Assembly: GCA_023375785.1 (NCBI GenBank)
Contig: SZWC01008623.1
Coordinates: forward strand, 38,328 to 102,327
Direction: 5' to 3'
DNA: 64,000 bases
Source: Penium margaritaceum
Taxonomy: Eukaryota; Streptophyta; Zygnematophyceae; Desmidiales; Peniaceae
Positions 1 through 11,570 of this stretch are shown one piece after another (within the stretch, counting starts at the first letter, position 1; each line of letters begins with the position of its first letter). Both the position numbers and the translations under genes were made by a program. Under the pieces are notes generated by a model. That model did not search any database. It had not been told where the DNA came from and was given only the letters and a program-made list of their open reading frames with translations.

Positions 1-1339
1 GGATGTCACATGGACATTGTTACTGTCCAAGCCTGGACAAAGCCGGAATTCTCCTATAGCAGCAGGTTGGGGCAGCAACGTCGTTGATACAGCGTGCAGG
101 AATTCACCATCGTTGCTAAAGCTGTCCCCTCAGTTTCCTGCACCAAAGCCTACGTTGGAGAGCTCTGGTGTTTGTTGCTCAGAACTGCGCACGCTAGAGT
201 TAGCACCAGACAACAGCTGAAAACTGGAAATGACTGATTAAGAACTGACAATGAATAGCAATGGGAGACCTCTCCAAGTATTTAGCTTCCCCCCAGCTCT
301 GCGGAGCTTGTTACTCAGCTAACCAGCCAATCAATGAATAGACCTGTTTTCTGGCAGGCAGGGTTTTCTTGGTGAGCCTTGCCAGGCGGCCGACATCCCA
401 AAACCAGGGCGTCGTCCGTTTTGCCTGAAAACTGGACCGTAATGTAAAATGCAAGTTGCGAACGCAGTCGTGTGGTCAGAATCAGCTAGAAAAAAACAAG
501 TGAGGAGTTATGGCTGCATAAACCCAGGCAGTGTCTACGCTAATCCCCAGTACCAACAGTGCCCTAAAACAATGAAACTTGGACCATAGGCATAACATGG
601 CGTTGCGAACGCAACAGTGCAGTCAGACACATCATTGGATGCGTGCAAAAAGTATANGCCAGACAACAGCTGAAAACTAGAAATGACTGATTAAGAACTG
701 ACAATGAATAGCAATGGGAGACCTCTCCAAGTATTTAGCTTCCCCCCAGCTCTGCGGAGCTTGTTACTCAGCTAACCAGCCAATCAATGAATAGACCTGT
801 TTTCTGGCAGGCAGGGTTTTCTTGGTGAGCCTTGCCAGGCGGCCGACATCCCAAAACCAGGGCGTCGTCCGTTTTGCCTGAAAACTGGACCGTAATGTAA
901 AATGCAAGTTGCGAACGCAGTCGTGTGGTCAGAATCAGCTAGAAAAAAACAAGTGAGGAGTTATGGCTGCATAAACCCAGGCAGTGTCTACGCTAATCCC
1001 CAGTACCAACAGTGCCCTAAAACAATGAAACTTGGACCATAGGCATAACATGGCGTTGCGAACGCAACAGTGCAGTCAGATACATCATTGGATGCGTGCA
1101 AAAGGTATATGCAGGGAAAGTGACTGCTGGCGGCACGACTACCGAGGAGGTCTGCCGATGGAGCTTAGCACGTTGGAGGGAGGAGGCTCTAGAAAACAGC
1201 GTGTAGGCCTCAGCGTGCGTCGACTCCACCAGACGACACACCAACAGTGTCGTGTCTCGTCGTCAATCATCTACACGCCAATGTACACAAGCCGAGAAGA
1301 TACAACAAGTACAAATGAGAGATTTGTGAATAACCAACA
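1..1339 (-). repeat. LTR-family copy A (3' LTR side of Copia-A), with internal duplication
   Basis: The right edge is set by the CA at 1338-1339. Read on the minus strand this gives a TGTTGG start directly after a purine-rich TGGGGGAG tract, the expected PPT/LTR junction of a minus-strand element. The same sequence family recurs at 8010-8824 and 8848-9496, with shared blocks such as GGTTGGGGCAGC, AGCTGAAAACTGG and AACCAGCCAATCA. A block of about 450 bp is present twice in tandem (206-656 and 659-1109, offset 453) on either side of a single n at 657. The left edge lies outside the window. Confidence 0.7.
206..1109. repeat. Near-identical 453-bp tandem duplication around an assembly n
   Basis: The sequence from CCAGACAACAGC (206) recurs from 659 with very few differences. 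The junction carries the single n at 657. This pattern is typical of two contig ends that overlap but were scaffolded without merging, so the duplication may not exist in the genome. Confidence 0.75.
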
Positions 1340-1420
1340 CTCCCCCATGACTCACAGGCGCACTGGACATAGGCGGGCAAAGAGCATAGAGACCAAGCGG
1401 ATAGGGAGAGAGAGGGAACC

Positions 1421-3000
1421 TCACAGACACACGATGACCAAACTCACAGCCTTCCTAAACAAGTCACGTTTCATTGCCTTGGTCAAGAATTTAGCCAACT
1501 GCAGTGTTGTCTCAACCCACACAATGTTGATGCTGCCGTCATGCAACAACAAGCACACATAGTGATACTCAGCATTGATGTGCTTTGTGCGAGTGTGATG
1601 GACGTCGTCATTTTCAGCAATGGCCAAGGCACTTTCATTGTCACAGTACAACGTGAGGGTTGGGACTGACTGATGCAACTCGGACAACAAGCGGCGCGGC
1701 CACACGCTCTCACAAGCGCTAGAGCCAAGGGCCACATGCTCAACTTCAGCAGTGTTATGCGTATTGCAGCCTTGCTTACCACTGTGCTCGGACACAGCCG
1801 TGCAGTCAACAAGAAAGATCCAGCTTGTATGAATCTGACTGTCTACACTGCCGGCCAGTCCGGACGGTAAGAGTCGCCACAACGGACGGCTGATGACGGA
1901 ACATGAGGCCTTTCCGTGGGGTAGAGACAACATAGCGCAATACTCGGATCCCTGCCTTGAAGTGGAGATGACGCAGCTCCTCAAAGAACTGTGCAAGGAG
2001 GTTGATAGCGAACGCAATGTCTGGATGCATCGTCTTCACCAAGAACATCAGTGACCCGATGATGCGTAAATACGTGATCACGTCTACTGGCTCCCCCTGA
2101 ACAATTAGATCAGAGCTCTTGAGCATCATCTGACCCTCGGGCGACATAGGTGAGGATGCTTCCAGTACGAGGGGCAGGTCCTCAACAAAGTGCCCGGACA
2201 AGGTCTGGACGTAGGCACCCTGATGGACATGCAGGATGCCCATAGAGCGATCATGCTCAAGCTCCATGCCTAGAAAGACTCGTGTTGACCGGAGATCCTT
2301 CATTTGGTGGGCAGCATGTAGCAGGTCCTTGACCCGCTGGATGGCAGCTGCATCCGCCGATGGGATGAGCAAGACAACGACAAGGGTCCAACCTCGCAGA
2401 CTGATGAAGAGCGCGGGGTCGGCAGAGCTGCAAAGGAGGCCGCCAGTGAGAAGCGTACGACTGATCTCCTTGTTCTAGCAGTGTGCTGGCTGCTTCAGGC
2501 CATGAAGGACCTTTTGAAGCTTCTAGACCTTGCTTGAGCCATCGTCGAAGCTTGGAGGCTACACCATGTAGAGCTCCTCGCCCTACAGTGAGCCATGGAG
2601 AAAGGCGTTGCTCACATCGATCTGATGCAGTTCCCACCTATGCTAGGCAACCAGGCTGAACAACGCTCGAATAGTGGAGAACCAACTGACTGGGAAAAAG
2701 ATCGGGTGAAAGTCGATCCTAGGGACCATAGCAAATCCCTTAGCCGTAAGAAGGGCCTTGTACTTGTCCAGGGACCCGTCTGGCTCCCACTTTCGCCAGA
2801 GAACCCACTTGGCGCCGATGGCCTTGCGGCCCGGGGGGAGGTTGACGAGCTCATAGGCATGATGTTGTCGAATGGCGGCAAGCTCGTCGGTGCATGCAGC
2901 CTCCCAGTGAGCAGCCTCGGGAGATGCTCAAGCCCCACGCAGGGTGGCTGGGTCCTCTGGTCGCTCCGAGGGTTGAATAATAACTGCGTGTGCATCCCGC
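1421..3000 (-). pseudogene. Copia-A RT and RNase H remnant
   Basis: Minus-strand translations contain a Copia RT tail (YLRIIGSLMFLVKTMHPDIA, an equivalent of the GSLMY...RPDI block) around 1990-2100. They also contain an RNase H tail with the DNESALAIA and HTRTKHI blocks near 1560-1660. The enzymes would copy element RNA into cDNA and degrade the RNA strand. It sits at the 3' end of Copia-A next to the PPT, as expected. Several breaks; regarded as dead. Confidence 0.8.
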
Positions 3001-3175
3001 GCCCCTGGTGGCATGTGCATAACCGTGGCCGCAACGACATACCGGTGCTCCTGATAAACCGAGGCATAGCCCAAAGCTAACCCTGGATGTAGGTTAGTGA
3101 TGACTGACACCGTGGCCAAGCCAAGTACCTTGGTAGGTCTGACAGGAGGCAAGGAGCCTCGTGGGGTGACAGGGG

Positions 3176-4300
3176 TCATGGCACGAGAGGGCGTGAGGAG
3201 GCGGCCTGAGTGCTCACTGTGAGCCTAGATTGAAGGCTCCCATCCTGATCACGTGTGTAGCGCATCGACATGGACGGGCCAGCTGGCCCTGAGGAGCTGG
3301 CAGATGTGGACTCAACAGCAAGCACAGAAGGACCCATGGGCGCAGACGATGAGACTACCGGACGCGACGAGACAGAGGACGGACCCACCACTTCCCCATG
3401 CGACGGAAGGAACATCAACGCATTGGAGCGAAAGAGGTCGCGGGAAAACAGGTCTTCAAAGAAGAGGGCGTCTCGGGACTCGACAATGCAGTGCCGGGTG
3501 GGATCCCAAAAGCACCATGCCTTGGACTGATGCAAGACGCCAAGGAAGGTGCAGGGATGGCCGCGAGGCTCGAGCTTGCTACCCTAGTGTGGGACATGCA
3601 GCCATACAATGGCTACGCAGCCCCAGACACGGAATGGGTCGGTGGGGAATCCGGTTCCAGACCCATGTTATGTAGGTCATTATCTCAAAGTAGAAGCCGT
3701 CAGAGAGACCGGACATGACCCGCATGGTGCAGACAACGTCAGCCATGGTGCGGTTCCACTACTCAGAGACGCCGTTCTGGGCTGGTATGTAAGGCGCTGA
3801 TGTCTCATGATGGACGCAATGGGAGGCGAGGAAGAGTGTGGTCTCCCCCAGAAACTCATCCCCACAAGGAGAACGGAAGCGGCGGAGGGGGCGACCACAC
3901 CCGCGCTCAGCGCGAACAAGCCAGTCCCAAATGGTGGGAGTGAATCTGCTTTCTATCGCAAGTAGAAGACCCAGCGATAGCGAGAGTAGTCGTCCGTCAG
4001 GGTCAGGACGTAATGACTGTGCTCTCTCACGAACTCTGTCAAGAGGGGCCCCATGACATCAGAGTGAACCCAGTCCAGCGAGGCGGCCGCTCGAGAGGCA
4101 GACAGGGGGTAGGTGGAACGATACATCTTCCCCTAAGCACAACCAATGCACTCAGGAGGACACGTCAAAGGAAAGGAGGCTCGATCAAGGCCTGTGGCTG
4201 GCTGGGTGCAAAGCATGCTGTCGACAACGGCAGAATGGACGTAACAGAGGGGACAATGTAGGAGACGTGTGTGTCGTGGAGAGAGTGTGCTAGTAACAAA
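3176..4300 (-). pseudogene. Copia-A integrase remnant
   Basis: Minus-strand fragments show a CPLC-containing pre-integrase stretch (about 4230-4260), an integrase core segment with TDDYSRYRW (about 3950-4010), the QNGVSE block (about 3745-3780) and the downstream FWDPTRHCIVESRD motif that follows the integrase in plant Copia elements (about 3440-3520). It lies between the protease and RT remnants, as in Copia. Broken in several places. Confidence 0.75.
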
Positions 4301-5072
4301 CACATGGCCAGTGTTGGTCAATCAAGAGGGTATAGAGGTAGAAGCAGATTGGGGTGGTACGTGCCACAAGTTGCCACAGGCGGTGGCATGCAAGACGATA
4401 GGATCTGACGGACTCAACGACAGAGTGCCAACCACCACGTGAGTGCAGAACGTCCATGTTCATGCGATGGAGGGCCGCGACAGAGTGGAGGTTAAGCTCA
4501 AGGCCAGGGACGAAGAGGACATCAGTCACAAACACATCACCAGCAGGACCATGGTAATAAACAATGCGGACACCACAAACGGGTAACACCTGACCAAAAC
4601 CCGTCTGAACCTTGGAGATATCGGTGACGGGACAGAGGACACTGAAGGCCTTGCGCGAGGCCGTCATGTGATGCGTGGCCTTGGAGTCGATGATCCAGGT
4701 CTCTGATGGATCCTGGACCAATGTGGCCAGGTCGTTGACATTCACATAGCAGTGGGCAAGCGACGCGGACGCGGTGGAAGGAGGTGTGAACCGGGATTGC
4801 CAGTCATCGAGCCAGGTGACATCATCGCGAAGAGGAGCAGGCAGGAAGGGCACAACAAAGGATGGAGTGGACGAAGATGTGGGGCATGACCGTAGCACGG
4901 AATCTATCATACAGGGTAGGGTAGTGGAACCAACAACGGTGCAACTCGCAATTCCCTGGGGAGGAGGACAAGGAAGGCTGAGCTGGAGTGCGATAAAATC
5001 CTCCAAGGAACGATCACAAGTGGAGGGTCCGACGGAGTAGACCGAATGGAGTGTGATGGTACTTGAGTCCAA
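4290..5072 (-). pseudogene. Copia-A protease region remnant
   Basis: A 260-residue minus-strand frame includes a WIID...ATHHMT stretch (about 4660-4700) followed by VFVTDVLFVPGLELNLHSV, the typical Copia aspartic-protease region with its flanking DVLYVPxLxxNLLSV block. The N-terminal part is Ser/Pro-rich and resembles the gag-protease linker. Part of the broken Copia-A. Confidence 0.75.
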
Positions 5073-5480
5073 GGAGGAGGAGGAAGGTGCCGGTGACAGA
5101 GGAGCGGGCGCAGACAGCTACGGAAGAAACTACGGTGGAGCCGTCGCGGGCAGCAAGGATGCATCAGGAGCAACGACAGTCATCGCAATGGTGGCAAGGC
5201 GATGCTCACGCTGGCGACGCATGGTGGCGATGATGTGAGCCTCGTCACTCAGGAGCAGACACGTGTACCACCTGTGTCCTGGCTGGTCACGGTTGTGGCA
5301 GACGAGGCTGCCACAACTGAATCTGCTGGACTGCTACTGTGGGTTCTTGCCCTTCTTACCCCTATACTTCTTCTTGCCAGATGAGGAGGCACCAGAAAAC
5401 GCTACTGTTGCTGGGGCGGCAACAGCCACTGAGGTGACGGTAAGAAAGGCGAAGGACTATGTGTGATGGATGTGTGACTC

Positions 5481-6059
5481 CTAATGAGCCTCTTCTATGC
5501 AGAGGAAGAGCTCGTATGTCCAGGGCATGAGCGTACCCTGGGCAGCCATCACGGCAAGGACCTCCTGGGAGCAATGGAAGAAGACATCAGAAAAGGCGTC
5601 AATGACACCGCGTTTGATGGTCAAGAGTGCGGAGAGAGGGGGTGGCACGGCGTCTCCGAGGCCGTGCAGGATGTCCTTTGCACATTGCCAATAGGAGGTG
5701 ACCATCTCGGCCTCCCCCATGCGGAGGGAGTTGAACTCCCAGATCAGACGGCTGGTCTCGGTGTCACTGGACAGATGATGAGGGCGCATGAGTGTGTGCC
5801 ACGCTGCTGCGGGGTCAGGGAGTGCACCAGTGGTGAGGTCGCCGTGGAAGGGCTCAAGGGCGAGACGTACAATTGGAGGGGAAACAGGGATAAGGGAACG
5901 CAACGGTGCGACCGGCGTCATATACCTGGTCGGCCCAGGTGGAGTCGAAGGGCACGGCATAGTCGGGCCACAAGCTGTCGCCCTGTGCCTAGATCCGGAA
6001 GCTGAGCTCCTAACCGCAGAACTGCTCATCAGCCTGAAGTGGCGGCGGTGGGGTTTCAA
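5481..6059 (-). pseudogene. Copia-A gag remnant
   Basis: This minus-strand 192-residue frame has the layout of the plant Copia gag (UBN2-like) domain: an AWHTLMRPHHL...IWEFNSLRMGEAEMVTSYWQCAKDILHGLGD block, matching the W..L...L..L+M.E.E.V..Y......I...L pattern of this family, then a segment ending in ...MPWTYELFLCIEEAH. It would encode the nucleocapsid precursor. It lies upstream of the protease remnant in element orientation. Confidence 0.65.
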
Positions 6060-6189
6060 AGTCCTTCAGCCTGCGGCCGGCACCAAGAGTGGGGCCTAGG
6101 ACGGACGTCACCGTTTGTTGTTGGCGCTAGGTGTGTTACTGCACTAGGTACTGCGTGGCATAGGAAAGCGCAGGGCTCGCATACCCGGG

Positions 6190-6610
6190 TGGAGAAAAAG
6201 TTGCTTGCTGATGCTGTTGCTACTAATACAACGGCTGCTAAAACTGCTGTTGCGGCTGCTGCTGCAGCAGCTATCTCAGCGTCTGCAGTATCGCTAGCTA
6301 TTGTGTTAGTGTTTTGAGCTGCTAGCGCAAAGTAGCGAGCGGATCTATTGAGCCATCATGACAGGCGACAGAGCCTCTGGGGTGTTGGTAATGATGCGGC
6401 TACTGCTACTGCTGGTGCGACGAATGTTACTATAGCAGCTGCTGCTGCTGCTGTTGCTCTTGTTATGGCTGCTAATGCTGCGGCTACTGTTGCTGTTGTG
6501 GCTACTACTGCTGCTACTGCTCCTGCTGCTGCTTCAATTCCTGTTGCTGTTGCAATGGCGGCAGCTGCTGTTGCTACTGCTGTAACTACTGCAATTGTTG
6601 TAGGAAGGGG
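6190..6610. repeat. GCT/ACT/GTT triplet-rich low-complexity tract 1
   Basis: Imperfect runs of GCTGCT, GCTACT and GTTGCT dominate. Every frame gives Ala-, Leu- or Cys-rich low-complexity peptides, so apparent open frames here are not evidence of genes. The tract lies between the gag end of Copia-A and the right-hand LTR-family copy, where the element's leader would be. Confidence 0.8.
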
Positions 6611-6890
6611 GGCCCTCTAATAGAGGAGGACCCCTCTCCATTCTCTGTCATGGTGTCCTTGTTTTTCTCCCCTTGTTTTCTCTTGTGCTGTTGATGCCAG
6701 TAGTGACATCAACTGGGACGTCAACCTAGGATGGCTAACGTCAGTAGCTACTGCTACGTTATCTGCTTGGTTGCTGCTGTAGATTTTTTTTGTTGTTGCT
6801 GATGATAGCAGTGACGTCAGTAGTAACGTCAGCCAAGGATGGCTGACGTTAGAAGTGGCTATCGTGCTGTTGCTGCAGCCGCTGCTGCAT
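6611..6890. repeat. Diverged 108-bp duplication with TGACGTCA motif
   Basis: A segment starting GATGCCAGTAGTGACATCAA at 6693 recurs in diverged form from 6801 (offset 108), each with an ACGTCA-type core and a GGATGGCT(A/G)ACGT block. The second copy contains the perfect palindrome TGACGTCA at 6812-6819, a CRE/bZIP-type site by known consensus. No gene is visible beside it, so a regulatory role is speculative. Confidence 0.5.
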
Positions 6891-7190
6891 TAGCTGTAAA
6901 GCTATTGTTGCTGCTGTTTTTTTGTTGTCGTTGCTGCCATTGCTGCTATTGCTGCTACACCAGATATTGCTAGTACTGCTGCTGTAACTTATACTATTGC
7001 TGCTGCTGCTATTGTTGTAGCTGCTGCCACTGCTACTGTTAAGCTGCTATGTGCTGCTGCTGCTTCTACAGCTGCTACAACTGCTGTAGTGACTGTGGTG
7101 GCTGCTACTGCTGCAGCACAGCCACCTGCTTGGATGGGGCATTTTTTGGGGTTTTTTCTGTGTGTGTGTGTTTTTTTTTCATTCCGTTCA
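6891..7190. repeat. Triplet-rich tract 2 with a TG/poly-T microsatellite end
   Basis: GCTGCTATTGCT-type triplets run to about 7128, followed by GGGGCATTTTTTGGGG and a TGTGTGTGTGTG plus T9 microsatellite near 7160-7180. No coding signal. Confidence 0.75.
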
Positions 7191-7345
7191 TCCCTGCTCA
7201 TTACTCGCCATGAGCTGTGAGCAGCGAGCTCGATGCTCGCTGATCGCTACGAGCAGTGAGCTCGTTGCTCGGTGTTTGGTGCGAGCTGCGAGGAGCGAGC
7301 TTGCTGCTCACTATTCGCTGCTCGCTCCAAGCAGCGTGCTGCAAG
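7191..7345. repeat. GAGC/GCTC-rich imperfect palindromic cluster
   Basis: Repeated GAGCAGCGAGCTCG-like motifs and their complements (GAGCTCGTTGCTCG, GCGAGCTTGCTGCTC) form overlapping short inverted repeats. The open frames over it are low-complexity and unlike known proteins. Confidence 0.5.
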
Positions 7346-7725
7346 CATCTGCTCCTGCTGCTGTAGCTGCTATTGCTGGCCGTTGCTGGCTGCAGTTGGT
7401 TTCTGCTTGTTGTTGCTTCTGCTGTCGGCTGTTGCTACTGTTTGCTGCTGCTGCACGCTGCTGCTGCTGTTGCCAACTGTTGCAGCTGCATGCTATTGCT
7501 GCATGCTGCTGCTGCCGGCTGCTGCCGTTGCCTAGTGTTGCTACTGCTGCCGGCTGATACTACTGCTGCTTGCTGCTTGCTGCTTGGTACTGTTGCTGCG
7601 TGCTGCTGTTGCTGCTGCTGCTTGCTGCAGTACCAGCTGCTTGCTTCCGGTGTTGTTGCTAGTTGCTCGTTGCATGTGCTTGCTGCATGCTGCTGTTGCT
7701 ACTATCGCGCTGGCAGCAGCAAAGT
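7336..7725. repeat. CTG/GCTGCT triplet-rich tract 3
   Basis: Dense GCTGCTGCT, GTTGCTGCT and TGCTGCTTG triplets. Plus-strand frames read as Leu/Cys/Ala-rich peptides with no recognisable domain. Together with tracts 1 and 2 it makes about 1.5 kb of one compositional family. Confidence 0.8.
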
Positions 7726-8009
7726 CACTTTTCTGGTGTCGTCGCCACGTGCGTCGACGCCGCTGTAGCATTGGTCCTACCTGCCGGCCGAGCGTCCACA
7801 AACGCTACCACCGTCGTGGGGTCAGTGCTGCCGAAAACACTTTGGCAGCATCCCCCCCCTCCCCCTTGGGAGCCTTTTGACGATGCCACCCGGCGGGTCA
7901 ATGCTGCCAGAAAAAATCTGACAGCATTTCCCCTGCAGGGGCGCATTCTGGGGATCGCCGACGTTGACTGGACCTGTTCGCCGGTGTACTGCTACTTATG
8001 CTGTGCTTT
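7726..8009. other. Unassigned stretch with two similar short hairpins
   Basis: No gene seen. Two related stem-loops occur: TGCTGCC/GGCAGCA at 7826-7832 and 7844-7850, and ATGCTG/CAGCAT at 7901-7906 and 7922-7927. A C-rich run (CCCCCCCTCCCCC) lies between them. Confidence 0.4.
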
Positions 8010-8824
8010 GGCGCTGACACCAAGCTGGAATTCTCCTATAGCAGGAGGTTGGGGCAGCAGCGTTTTTGACGCAGCGTGCGGAAACCTATGCTTGTCGCTT
8101 AAGCTGCCCCCACAGACTGCTACACCAAAGCCTAAGTCTGAGAGCTCTTGTGCTTATTACTCAGAACTGCGTGTCCCAGAGCTCACGCCAGACAATAGCT
8201 GAAAACTGGAAATGACTAATTAAGAACTGAAAGTTAACAGCAATGGGATAATCCAAGTTCTGGCTCCCTCCCAGCTCTGTGGAGCTTGTTACTTAGCTAA
8301 CCAGCCAATCAATGAATTCACCTATATTCTAGCATGCAGGGTTTTCTCGATGAGCCCTGCCAAACGGCCGATAGCCCAAAACCTGGACGTCGTCCATTTT
8401 GCTTGAGAACTAGACCATACCATATTACGCATGTTGCAAACGCAGTCGTGTGGTCAGAATCAGCTAGAAAAACAGCAGTGAGGAGTTATGGCTGCCTAAA
8501 CCCAGGCAGCGTCTGCGCTAATCCCCAGTACCAACAGTGCCCTAAAATCATGAAACTTGGACCCTGGGCAAAACACGGCACTGCGAACGCAACGGTGCAG
8601 TCAGACACGTCACTGGACGCGTCCAGACAGCATGTGCAGGGACAGTGACTGCTGACGGCATGACTGCCGAGGAGGTCTGCCGATGGAGCTGAGCACGTTG
8701 GAGGGAGGAGGCTCCAACAAACTGAGTGTAGGTCCCAGCATACGTCAACTCCACCAGACGGCACTCCACCAGCGTCGCGAGGACAAAAACGGAGTACAAA
8801 TGACAGATGCGTGAAAAACAGACA
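8010..8824 (-). repeat. LTR-family copy B (possible 5' LTR of Copia-A)
   Basis: Collinear with the 1-1339 copy without its internal duplication: CTGGAATTCTCCTATAGCAG near 8030, AGCTGAAAACTGGAAATGAC near 8200, ACCAGCCAATCAATGAAT near 8300, and the terminal CA at 8823-8824. Read on the minus strand it starts TGTCTGTTTTTCACGCATCT, matching the TGTTGGTTATTCAC start of copy A. It is clearly diverged from copy A. It could be the 5' LTR of Copia-A, with the triplet-rich tract in the leader, or a solo LTR. Confidence 0.6.
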
Positions 8825-8847
8825 AAGCAAGAAAATATTCTAAAGCA

Positions 8848-9496
8848 CAGGTTGGGGCAGTTGCATTGTTGATGCAACGTGCGGGCTTCCACGCTCATTG
8901 CTTAGTCCCCTGTCCTGTCAGTCTGCCGCTCTAGAGTCTAAGTCTGAGTGCTCTGGGTTTGTTATTGAAAGATGCGCCAGTGTTAGCACCAGAAAGCAGC
9001 TGAAAACTGGAAGTGATTGATTAAGAAACAAGAATGAGACACAATGGGAGACCCCTCCAAGAACTAGCCTCCCCCAGCTGTGTAGGACTTGTTTCTTAGT
9101 TCGCCAGCCAATCAGAAGATAACTCTATTTTCAGGCGGGCAGGTTTTCTCGGTGAGCCCTGCCAGACGGCGGACAGCCCAAACCCGGGCGTCGTCCGTTT
9201 TGCCTGAAAATGGGACCATGCCATAACACAAACGCTGCAATCGCAGTCGTGCGGTCAGAATCAGCTAGAGAAATAACAACGAGGAGTTATGACTGCATAA
9301 ACCCAGGCAACGTCTACGCTAATCTCCGGTACCAACAGTGCCATAAAATCATGAAACTTGGACCCTAGTCATGACATAGCGGTGCAAACGCAATAGTGCA
9401 GTCAGACACGGCGCTGGACGTCTGCAGGCAGTAAATGCAGTGACAGTGCCTGCTGGTAACACAACTGCCGAGGAGGTCTGCCGATGGAGCTGAGCA
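8848..9496 (-). repeat. LTR-family copy C, truncated
   Basis: A third, more diverged copy directly after copy B: CAGGTTGGGGCAG at 8848, AGCTGAAAACTGGAAGTGA near 9000, CGCCAGCCAATCAGA near 9100, ending at GATGGAGCTGAGCA near 9496, where the satellite begins. Its element-proximal end is missing and no element body adjoins it. Confidence 0.6.
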
Positions 9497-11285
9497 GGCG
9501 AAACTAGGAGGTAACTAGTGCCCAACTCCGTACGACTCCGTCCAACTCCGAACAACTCTGTACAACTCCGTACAACTCTGTAGAACACACTACAAATCCG
9601 TACAACACCGTAAAACTTGCTACAACTTGCTACAACTCCGTACAACTCTGTACAATTCTGTAAATCTCCGTACAACTCTGTACAAATCCGTACAACTCCG
9701 TACAACTTCGTACAAATCACTACACTTCCGTACAACTCTGTACAGCACTGTACAACTCCGTACAACTCTGTACAGCTCTGTACAAATCGCTAGATCTACG
9801 CACAACTCTGTACAACTCCGTACAACTCTGTACAAATTGCTAGATCTGCGTACATTCCTATACACCTACGTAAATCTTCCTACAACTCCGTACAAATCCA
9901 TACAACTCGGCACACCTCCATAAAAATCTGTACAGCTTTTCTACAACTTGCTACAAACCCGTACAACTCCATACAGTTTTGTGCAAGTCCGTACAACTCT
10001 GTCCAACTCCGTACAACCCCCTACAATTCCCTTCAACTCCCTACGACTCCGTACGGCTCCGTACAACTCCGTACTACTCCTTACAATACCGTACAATTCC
10101 ATACAACTTCGTAAAACTCCGAACAACTCTGTACAACTCCGTACAGCTCTGTTAAATTCTGTAAAAATCACTACAAATCCGTAAAACTCTGTACACCTCC
10201 ATACAACCTCGTAAAACCTTGTACAACTCCGTATAACTCCGTAGAACTCTGTACAACTCCGTAGAACTCTGTACTACTCCGTACAACTCCGTACAACTCC
10301 GTACTACTCCGTACAACTCCATGCAACTCCCCACAACTCCGTGAAACGCTGTATCACATTGTACATCTCCGTACAATTACGTACAACTCCGTACAACCCC
10401 GTACAACTGCGTACAACTCTGTATAACTCTGTACAACTCCGTACAACTCCGTCTAGCTCCATACAACCCCGTACAACTACGTACAACTCCGTCAAACTCT
10501 GTGCAACTTGCTATAGATTGCTACAACCCTATACAACTCCATACAACTCCGTGCAACTCTGTACAGCTCAGTACAACTCCATACAACTCTGCACAAATTT
10601 CTTCACCTCCGTACAACTTTGTACAACTCCGTACAACTCCGTACATCTCCATACTACTCCGTACATCTCCATACAACTCCGTACAACTCCATACTAATCC
10701 ATACAACATTTCTTCAACTTGCTACAAATCTGTACAACTCCATACAACTCTGTACAACTCCGTATAACTCTGAATAACTCCGTACAACTTCGTAGAACTC
10801 CGTACAACTCCGTAGAACTCCACATTACTCCGTAGAACTCCCTATAGTTCCCTACGATTCTGTTCGACTCCGTACAACACAGAACAACTCTGTACAACTC
10901 CATACAACTCGTTACAAATCCGTACAAGTCCTTACAAATCACTACACCTCCATACAGCTCCATACAATTCCGTACAACTGTTACAACTGTGTACAATGTT
11001 GTACAACTTTGTACAACTCCGTATAACTTAGTGCAACTCTGTACAACTTTGTACAACTCTGTACAACTGTGTACAAATGGCTACAATACCGTACAACTCC
11101 GTAAAACACCATACAGCTCCGTACAGCTCCGTACATCTTCGTACAACTCTGTACAACTCTCGACAACTCCGTATAACTGCATACAACTCTCCACATCTCC
11201 ATACAACTCCATAAAATGTTTCTACATTTTGCTACAAGTCCGTACAACTACGTACAACTCCGTACAACTCAGTACAAGTCTGTCC
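9497..11285 (+). repeat. 10-bp satellite array, unit TACAACTCCG
   Basis: About 1.8 kb of tandem decamers TACAACTCCG / TACAACTCTG with substitutions and rare indels. Three units make 30 bp, so some frames stay open and read as repeats of ten residues (RTTPYNSVQL-like). These are by-products of the repeat. The first 35 bases (AACTAGGAGGTAACTAGTGCCC) resemble the 11-bp satellite found from 11893, suggesting a transition zone. Confidence 0.9.
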
Positions 11286-11570
11286 AACTCACCACTGACT
11301 CCGCCTTCTACGACATCCTCTAGGCACATGATCCTCGTGCAGAAACACTACAAGATGTGTTCTCCACCATCAACAACGCTGTACTCAGGGATTGCGGAGG
11401 TACCTCTATCACCTGTGCACTAACAGACCTTGCCAACTCACACTTGAACAAGTTTCTCCCCCTCCTCCTCAACCTCGCCTGGCCTACCTCCCTCTCCCAC
11501 CAACCTCATTGACCCAAACACCTCCTGAATCACCTTCTTGATCAACTATGGTGGTCATCTTCAAGGGGAG
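11286..11570 (+). other. Non-satellite island ending in a polypurine tract
   Basis: Unlike the satellites on either side, this segment has coding-like composition; one plus frame includes ...LQDVFSTINNAVLRDC... It ends in CTTCAAGGGGAG immediately before a TGTCAGAATAA motif at 11571. That is the usual PPT/3' LTR junction of a plus-strand LTR retrotransposon. No known domain was recognised, so it is probably the 3' tail of an element whose body is absent. Confidence 0.5.

Larger units (their letters stand above)
1340..6130 (-). mobile_element. Copia-A: old Ty1/Copia retrotransposon, broken
   Basis: Fossil Ty1/Copia element on the minus strand. Translated minus-strand pieces show, from right to left, gag (about 5481-6059), protease with adjoining linker (about 4290-5072), GAG-pre-integrase and integrase (about 3560-4250, with the QNGVSE and TDDYSRYRWVF signatures), the post-integrase segment ending in an SRDALFFED-like motif (about 3180-3535), reverse transcriptase (about 1806-3000) and RNase H (about 1421-1900, with the TRTKHI signature). 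The order gag-PR-IN-RT-RH is diagnostic of Copia. No frame is open across the element; it carries many breaks and looks old. LTR-family copies lie directly left (1-1339) and further right (8010-8824). Confidence 0.85.

Noticed and set aside
1032-1562. Plus-strand 176-codon frame
   Set aside because: It crosses the LTR/PPT junction and antisense RNase H of Copia-A; no domain, so it is a chance frame.
7162-7768. Leu/Cys/Ala-rich open frames suggesting a membrane or metallothionein-like protein
   Set aside because: Low-complexity GCT/CTG triplets give such peptides in every frame; no conserved motif or codon signal.
7826-7927. Miniature inverted-repeat transposon based on the two small hairpins
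   Set aside because: The stems are only 6-7 bp, and no outer inverted repeats or target duplication were found.
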